Shown in pieces: positions 58,000 to 64,000 of a DNA stretch of 64,000 nt. The number at the start of each line of letters is the position of its first letter. Position 1 is the first letter of the stretch. The DNA is from Bryoerythrophyllum caledonicum. Lineage: Eukaryota; Streptophyta; Bryopsida; Pottiales; Pottiaceae. The stretch spans positions 3,102,501 to 3,166,500 of the forward strand of contig OZ020521.1 of assembly GCA_963971425.1 (NCBI GenBank). Reading direction: 5' to 3'. Below the pieces are notes generated by a model that was given only the letters and a program-made list of their open reading frames with translations, ran no database searches and was not told the DNA's origin. Position numbers and translations under genes: made by a program.

Positions 58000-58429
58000 G
58001 CCATTGCCCCCACTTCCTCCACCACCGCAATTTATTGTTGTATATTATCCTAAACCTCAAACAACTCTATCAAGCCAACTGAATTCTAAAATGTTAGCTA
58101 TTCTAAGGAAATTCTAACACTTTTTGCACTTCACAATAGTGCGATGCTACTTTCCAATCAAACTCTTCAAAATAGTGTTGCTTGAATAATTTAAATTGGA
58201 AGAATGAATGAAATTGTTTGAATCTTCAACGTCTTCTTCTCCCATGTTATGTTGCTTTTGAGGACCTAAATTCTCCCTTTGGAAATGTAGGACATCAAAT
58301 GGAATTTTGTGTTGAACACCCTGCACACTTGCCGTCAACGTGGAGACAAGTGCAACATAGCGCCTAGATTACAAGATAAGTGAAGTGCACATGATAGTCT
58401 CCGCATTTTATATTTTGCGAAGGGCCGTC
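58000..58429. other. non-coding stretch
   Basis: No recognised feature between the coding relic and the TCCGC-rich array. Confidence 0.4.
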
Positions 58430-59040
58430 CAACGTCAATGTCCTTCCGCCACTCTCTGCATAGTCCTATCCGCCATCATCCGCTATCCTCCGCTATCCGC
58501 ATATCACTCACGGTCCGCACCCTTCCGCTACCATATGCATAGTCCCATCCGCCATATTCCGCATCGTCCCCTCTCCGCTTGTCCGCCATCGTCTGCCATC
58601 GTCTGCTAATGTCTGCCATCGTCCGCCTTGAAGCCATAGTCTACTCTCCGCAATCGTCCGCCCCGTGGGTTGTCTTCTAGTCCGCCATCATCCGCACTGC
58701 CCGTTGTCTCCCTCCGCTCTCATCCGCTCTCTACCACCCGTGCGCAACCTTTCGCCTGTCCACATCCGTCCAACATATTCCGCCGGCTTCTACGCAGCCC
58801 CTTCTGCCTGCCCACATCTGTCCGACATATTCCACCGCCTTCCGCTCAGCCCCTCCCGCCCTCCCGCCACTATCCGCCAGTCCACTAGCCTTCTCTCCTA
58901 TCCGCGTGTCCGCCACCTTCCATTGTCGTCCGCTCCTTTCCGCTTTCTTCCACTCATTTCTGCAAAAATCCGCTTGTCCGCCAGCTTCTGCTCATGTCTG
59001 CTCGAGCCCGCCCTTCCGCTTGTGTGCCTTTCCGCTACTG
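58430..59040. repeat. TCCGC-rich degenerate array
   Basis: The word CCGC, mostly as TCCGC or GTCCGCC, recurs every 7-15 bases over about 600 bp, with phrases such as TCCGCCATCGTC, TCTGCCATCGTC and CTTCCGCT. The strands are strongly skewed to pyrimidines on plus. ORFs in it are composition artefacts. Confidence 0.65.
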
Positions 59041-59879
59041 CCCACTCTAAACCGCCTAATACATACAAGTTTACAATACTCTAAGCTAAAGTTCAACAAC
59101 GAGACCGTGTGAGGGATCGAAGAGCGTTTGCGGTGAGCAGTGAGCGGTGAAAAAAGAAAGACATAAAATTAGCATTTTAAAAAAAAACTTTAAAAATCTA
59201 AATATGGATTTAGAAAGTAAATTTCCTAGTTTAGACTATCTAAATTTGGGAAATATATGGACCTATTCTCGTGGAACATTTTCCTCATCCTCCCTTATGA
59301 TGAATGTAAATGATTTTTGAATCATTGGAATTTCAAAGATAAGCTATAAAATTTGGAAAAACAAGGGTTCTATTACCATGGAAAATGTCACAAATTCCCC
59401 CTTTTTGCAGATGTAAATGATAACACTTTTTGTATCTGGGATACTCCGTCGAATGATAAATTGAGGTGGAGTTGTGAAAGTTGGAACGAATGAAACGGGA
59501 GACATATACACAACGTTACATTCATGAAGTGGCATAAATATTGAATCTATAGATATATAATTCAAAAAAATATGCAAACAAGATACAAGGCAAAGACAAA
59601 ACACAACAATATTGGCTAGTTGTATACAATTAGTGTTATAGCAACATCCCTGATACTTGTTTGCCTGCAAAGTTTCAAGCAAAATTTTACAACAGAATTG
59701 CTCTAACTACAAATATGAGTTCCTTGAAGTTGAGTGTTGCGGTGTCGTGTAAGGAAACGGTTAAATATGTAAATACAGTGTGAAATGGATTGAGAGTAGT
59801 GTTTAGAGCAAATAGAAATAAAACTAAGAAAAATAAAAGTATAGACAAAAGGGAAGGGGGGAGATCAGAGGAATGAAGG
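59041..59879. other. non-coding stretch
   Basis: AT-rich, with no recognised feature. Confidence 0.45.
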
Positions 59880-60107
59880 GGGAAGAGAAAAGGGCCGTGG
59901 TTTTAACCACGAAACTTGGAGTCTCTGCATCTTCTCACATGCTCAGGGGGGTAGGTGGCGCCAACTAGTAGTTTCCTGCCTAGTTTTCACTAGCAGTGCC
60001 AAGCCACGTGGCCATTCGCATGCTCATACGGGTCCAAAGGGTTTCGAACTCGGACCAGTGCTATGGCGCTTGAAGCACTTTACCAGTTGGACTTCCGCGG
60101 CTTGGCG
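59880..60107 (-). mobile_element. tRNA-derived SINE (reverse orientation)
   Basis: The minus strand starts GCCAAGCCGCGGAAG at 60107. It has an A-box-like GTCCAACTGGTAAAGTGC (about 60093-60076) and a B-box GGTCCGAGTTCGAAACCC (60056-60039), at tRNA spacing. The tRNA-like head ends near 60035 and an unrelated body follows. An 8-bp inverted repeat, GCCAAGCC with GGCTTGGC, encloses 59998-60106. The 3' limit is not certain. Confidence 0.6.
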
Positions 60108-60313
60108 ATTATCAGAGCATACTGAAGGGATTTATATCCCTATCTATTGTTTTATATTTTTATTTTATATTTTATTTGAGTGGATTTGATTGGAGAAAAG
60201 AGATCACATCTTTGGGAAAGCTTCAAGGTGACGCCTTCTACAAAGTATTTGTGTTATAAGAAGAAGGTTCATTTAAAGCTTCATCAGTTTTATGTAGTTG
60301 TTTTGAATTTTTT

Positions 60314-60769
60314 TTGGACATGTCGAATTGGAGAGTTTTTTCTGTGTCTCAGGATGAAGAGCATCAACCAGAGCTTGAGCTGGATTTTTCTTTATCTCAA
60401 CTGCCGGTTTGTACTCTTCTGCCGCTTAGTCTTGCACCACTGCATGAGCGTCCACAAGAAGAAGCTGGGCCTTCTTGGCCGCCAAAGCAACCTCGTGTGG
60501 AGCAGCGGTGGCACGGCAATCTTCAATAAGATGCTCGTGCCCTGGTGATTCTATTGAAGGTTGGGTGTGTTGAACCTGGTACTCGAGATGTGACATTTGG
60601 AGGGATTTTTGAAGGCCTAAATGACAATCAATACTCTTGTTGTCTTAGGCCTGTCAAAGGGAGTCGCGGTCATCAACGTTGGCTTGAAGGTCCAGTTAAT
60701 CCTTTGACCAAGGCTGCTTGTGCTGACTTTGTTGCTCTTATCCTTCAACGCATGCTCAAGTTCTTGTAG
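60314..60769 (+). pseudogene. coding relic of unknown family
   Basis: One frame is open over 60314-60769 except for a TAA at 60527-60529. The first part is acidic and Pro-rich (SQDEEHQPELELDFSLSQLP); the second reads GTRDVTFGGIFEGLNDNQYS, SRGHQRWLEGPVNPLTKAAC and ends LILQRMLKFL. Family unknown; its style recalls the ORF at 19371-20045, but I see no clear homology. Confidence 0.3.
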
Positions 60770-63600
60770 ATGGAGTGAAATTCCTCTTGAAATTCTTTTC
60801 AAGCTCTTTTAGACATATATTTGATTTTATTTGTTTAGTTTTTAATGTTTCCAAACTTCACCTTGCATGTTAGAAGTTTGGTAGATGAAAGGTAGAAATA
60901 GTTTACCATTTGGTAGACTTTTGATGCCTTATGGCTAAGATAAGGGATAGATAAGGCTGAACTAAGCTTAAAGGAGTTAGCCAATGACTAGTTGAGGCCC
61001 ATGAAGCGTAGGTATGGGCTGGTGTTGACTTTGGGAGGAGGCAAAGGGGTCGGGTTCCCCTCTCTCCTCCATCAGAGTTGAGTTTTCGGTGTGCAATTTT
61101 TGGAGAGCAAGAGCTCAGTGTATACTACGAGTTTTACTATAAGATTTTGGGAGCTTGTACATCTTGTTGTTGTGGTTTCATCATGATATAGCACGCTCTA
61201 TTTGAGCTTTGTGTGTAATTTCTATGAGTGTTTGAGTGGGACAGTGTCTGCTGTAAAGAAATTTAGAAGACCGAAACTTCAAAAGCTTGTAGAAACTTGT
61301 TTATAGTGTTTTTGTTTATGAAATTTGAGCAAGTCAAGTGTTATTGTGTTAGTTTTCTATAGAGCTTTGTAACTTTTTATTTAGATTGTTTGAGACAAAG
61401 TTATGGCTTTGAAAGTGAGAGGGTGTTGAGCTGCCGACTATATTCAAGAGTGGAAGTAGGCACCAACTTCAACTGGGTATAGAAAACGTTTGGTATAGAT
61501 TCTGAAGACGAATTTTGTAGAGAGCTTAGGTGGTGTTATCAGCTTTCTAGGAAGCTATCACTCAGCTTTGGCAAAGCTTGTATGAAGTCAGAGTGCTCTG
61601 TTGAGCAAAGGGAGGTGCAGTTGATGCTGGATTTGGGAGTACGACCTTTGGCGAGCTATGGACTCTTGACAGTACCTTGTAGAGCTTTAATCTTTCTTTT
61701 TCTCTGTTAAGCACTTTGATAGCTTTCCAAAAAGCTAATGCACTCCTGATTTGAAGTGTTTATGCTAATTTGGTGGTTATTTGAAGTTTGGCTATTATTT
61801 TAGAGGGAGATTCGGGATTTTGAAGGTATGTACAAAACTTATACGGTTTTGTATACGGTAGATCATATTTATACTTTGTACATGTATGTGTAAAAGTATT
61901 ATACTTGTACGTATAAAATCATGTATTCATATAGTATGTTCTACTGTATTTATACATGACAAATACAAGTATTAAAGTATTCTATATGTACGAATAAAAA
62001 TACTCTACATATACGGATAGGAATACTCTACATATACGTACAAAAAGGGTATAAGTACAAGTATGTATACATGATGTGTTCAAGGATTAATACTTCTTAT
62101 ATTATCCTTGTCTTTCATGTCTTAAGCCAAAACTAACTGCAGCAAGAAATCCAGTATTTTCCCAAGGCAAAGACTTCTCTACCCGACAGCGGCATGGACA
62201 AAAAAGTTCTCTAGCTTGTTGAGCTTGCACATGACTCCATAGACAAAGTATAAATGCTTGCAATTAACCCATGATTGGCCAAATCGGTTGACCTTTGCTT
62301 GCATTGAAACAAAGTCCAGGCATGTTCAAGCCGGAATTGAGTTCAATGTAACAATGCTCCAAGGCATGGGTAGTAGAGGAGTCAACCTCAAGATCTTCAA
62401 TGTAGTCAATCTGATGATGGTTAACATGGGCGCATCCAAATCACTGTCTTCTCTATAGAAGCGGACACCCATTGATGAAGTTCGGCAGCAATTTGCCCGC
62501 CGGAACGACGCTTCACCACTTTGGTGAACAGGAATGTGGGATGCTTCTCAGCGTCCTCTGGAACTCAATATGCAACGAGGCCATCACCATCAAAATTGCT
62601 TGAATGGAAGTATTGGTGGGAAGGCACTTCTTGCTTTTGTCGAAGCCAAAAACCAATGCGCTTGGGGGCAATGATCTCCGACCGCTTGAGATTGGTGCCT
62701 CTTAATATGCCAGATTTATGGGACTTTATACGAGCAAGTAAAAACCCACTTTTTGCAAGAGCCCAACACACAACGGTGAACATTGTTAGGACAGAAGTAG
62801 AACCCATGTCGCTAGATCTACCAACGTGATAATTCATCCACTTTCCAGTGTATGTGGGATATATAGTGGCCTTCTTCTTTTGGATGATCTTCATTGTGCA
62901 TTGCTTCCTTGAGACGCCTTGAAGAGCCCAACATGCTACATTGTAGCAATGTTTAGGTACTTGGATGATACACCAATCGGTAACATCACGGTTGGATTCC
63001 CCTACCCTGCAACATGAGTAAGTCAATTGTGCTTGACAATATCGTTGTTTATACATTTCAAAATTGGAGAATCGTATGCGCCAGTAGTTAGATCAACATC
63101 CACATCTAGGTCCGCACCCTCACCAATCTCTCAAAGAATTCACGAGTCCTCTAGGCCTTGGTCAACTTGGTCTCCACTTGGAGACAAAAAAAATTGATCC
63201 TCTTCGGGGAAAGGGAGGGTGGGTTGAACTTTATTCATGAGGATACGTGGTTGATATTTTCTCTTGTGCATTGTATTCTAATTAGATTGATAGGAGATGT
63301 GATTTATTGCAGATTCTTAAAGAAATTGTCTCTTGAATACTTGTTCATATAGTTGAGGAAAAGAAGAAAAGAAGGAGTTGCGGTTCTTCATTTCTTAAGT
63401 AGTAAGCAGTTGAGGAAGGCAAGGATTGGAAGAGACAAGGCCTAGAGGATGACTTAGGAGATATCCCTTGTGCCCTATTGTTAGAGATTGGTTAAAGTGA
63501 GAGTTTGCCAACTATTGGAGAGGATTGTACAACGCCATTAATGAAGACAACATCAAGGACAAGGGACAAGGGACAAGGACATGGAGGGGTCATATGTTTA
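60770..63600. other. mostly non-coding stretch
   Basis: 61830-62075 is an AT-rich low-complexity part with repeated TACTCTACATATACG (61990 and 62023). Minus-strand text at about 63056-62460 (SGILRGTNLKRSEIIAPKRI, HPTFLFTKVVKRRSGGQI) looks like a decayed coding relic but was not identified. Nothing else recognised. Confidence 0.4.
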
Positions 63601-63690
63601 AAAGTATGCTCTAGGGGGCCGCTAGCACTGGCACCCATTTGAGAGTGCCTACTAGAAACTCCAAGGCACATTCAAAAGGGGTGCCATAAA
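63601..63690. repeat. direct repeat, unit 1
   Basis: It matches 63920-64000 in the same orientation: TATGCTCTAGGGGGC, CCATTTGAGAGTGCCTAC, AGAAACTCCAAGGCACATTC and AAAGGGGTG, with substitutions. Confidence 0.75.
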
Positions 63691-63919
63691 CAACATCTCG
63701 TTGGTGTTGAATGGTGATTCTATTTTATTTAAACCTTACAATAGACCTTGTGATAGACTTTCCAAAATGGCATGGCACGTTAGGAATTGAGCTTGGCGGA
63801 GTATATGATGCATGATGCGCGGATGAAGTATGTCAACAAATCATTCACACATTGCTCTCTCATCCAATATCCATTTCTAATGTGCCACACCATTTTAGAA
63901 ATCGCATTAATATTTCAAG

Positions 63920-64000
63920 AGTCTGCTCTAGAGGGCGGTCGGCAATGGCACTCATTTGAAAGTGCCTACAAGAAACTCGAAGGCACATTCCAAAGGGGTG
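63920..64000. repeat. direct repeat, unit 2 (runs off the window)
   Basis: Second copy of 63601-63690, about 320 bp further on. It continues beyond the window end, so the repeat length is unknown. It may be a long tandem unit or the two ends of an element. Confidence 0.75.

Overview
The window is nuclear DNA of a land plant. Genes have GT-AG introns, there is a plastid-targeted Calvin-cycle kinase (phosphoribulokinase), an ATL-type RING-H2 protein, a plant type III polyketide synthase, a DAWDLE/SNIP1-type FHA protein and a cytosolic-type tRNA-Pro. No operons, ribosome binding sites or other prokaryotic features are seen. The mobile elements (a piggyBac element and a LINE with a C-terminal RNase H) are not the usual angiosperm set, and the polyketide synthase is far from chalcone synthase. 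A non-seed plant such as a bryophyte is my best guess, but this is inference and not proven by the sequence.

Genes: (1) 7-1928 (+) is the 3' part of a DAWDLE/SNIP1 homologue in seven visible exons. (2) 2325-2396 (+) is tRNA-Pro(CGG). (3) 9152-11200 (+) is a complete four-exon phosphoribulokinase (416 aa) with transit peptide and all four regulatory cysteines. (4) 13191-14700 (-) is a complete two-exon ATL E3 ligase (360 aa). (5) 30988-32635 (-) is a complete three-exon type III polyketide synthase (412 aa) with an intact Cys-His-Asn triad but without the two gatekeeper phenylalanines of chalcone synthase. The genes look functionally unrelated; they are separated by kilobases of transposon-rich DNA.

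Most of the rest is mobile DNA and its remains. The centrepiece is a 4,925-bp piggyBac element (21994-26918) with 16-bp terminal inverted repeats and TTAA target duplications, inserted in the RNase H region of a LINE (20399-27315). Its transposase keeps the three catalytic aspartates but is interrupted by one stop codon and one frameshift, and it carries a second, unrecognised ORF. Several short TTAA-flanked elements have similar ends. A foldback MITE family of exactly 217 bp with TA duplications occurs five times, twice nested so that the empty site can be read. Longer elements with the same kind of ends (one holding a 16-bp minisatellite) may share its transposase. Further elements are a second LINE copy (51850-56075), a decayed PIF/Harbinger element and neighbouring Harbinger-like MITEs, a tRNA-derived SINE, and MULE-like and other TIR elements.

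From about 46 kb to the end no intact gene was recognised. There are decayed coding relics (50422-51690, 56548-57960, 60314-60769), three minisatellite-like arrays and a tandem trimer of a roughly 119-bp unit. Exon joins were made by hand from homology and splice signals, without transcripts.
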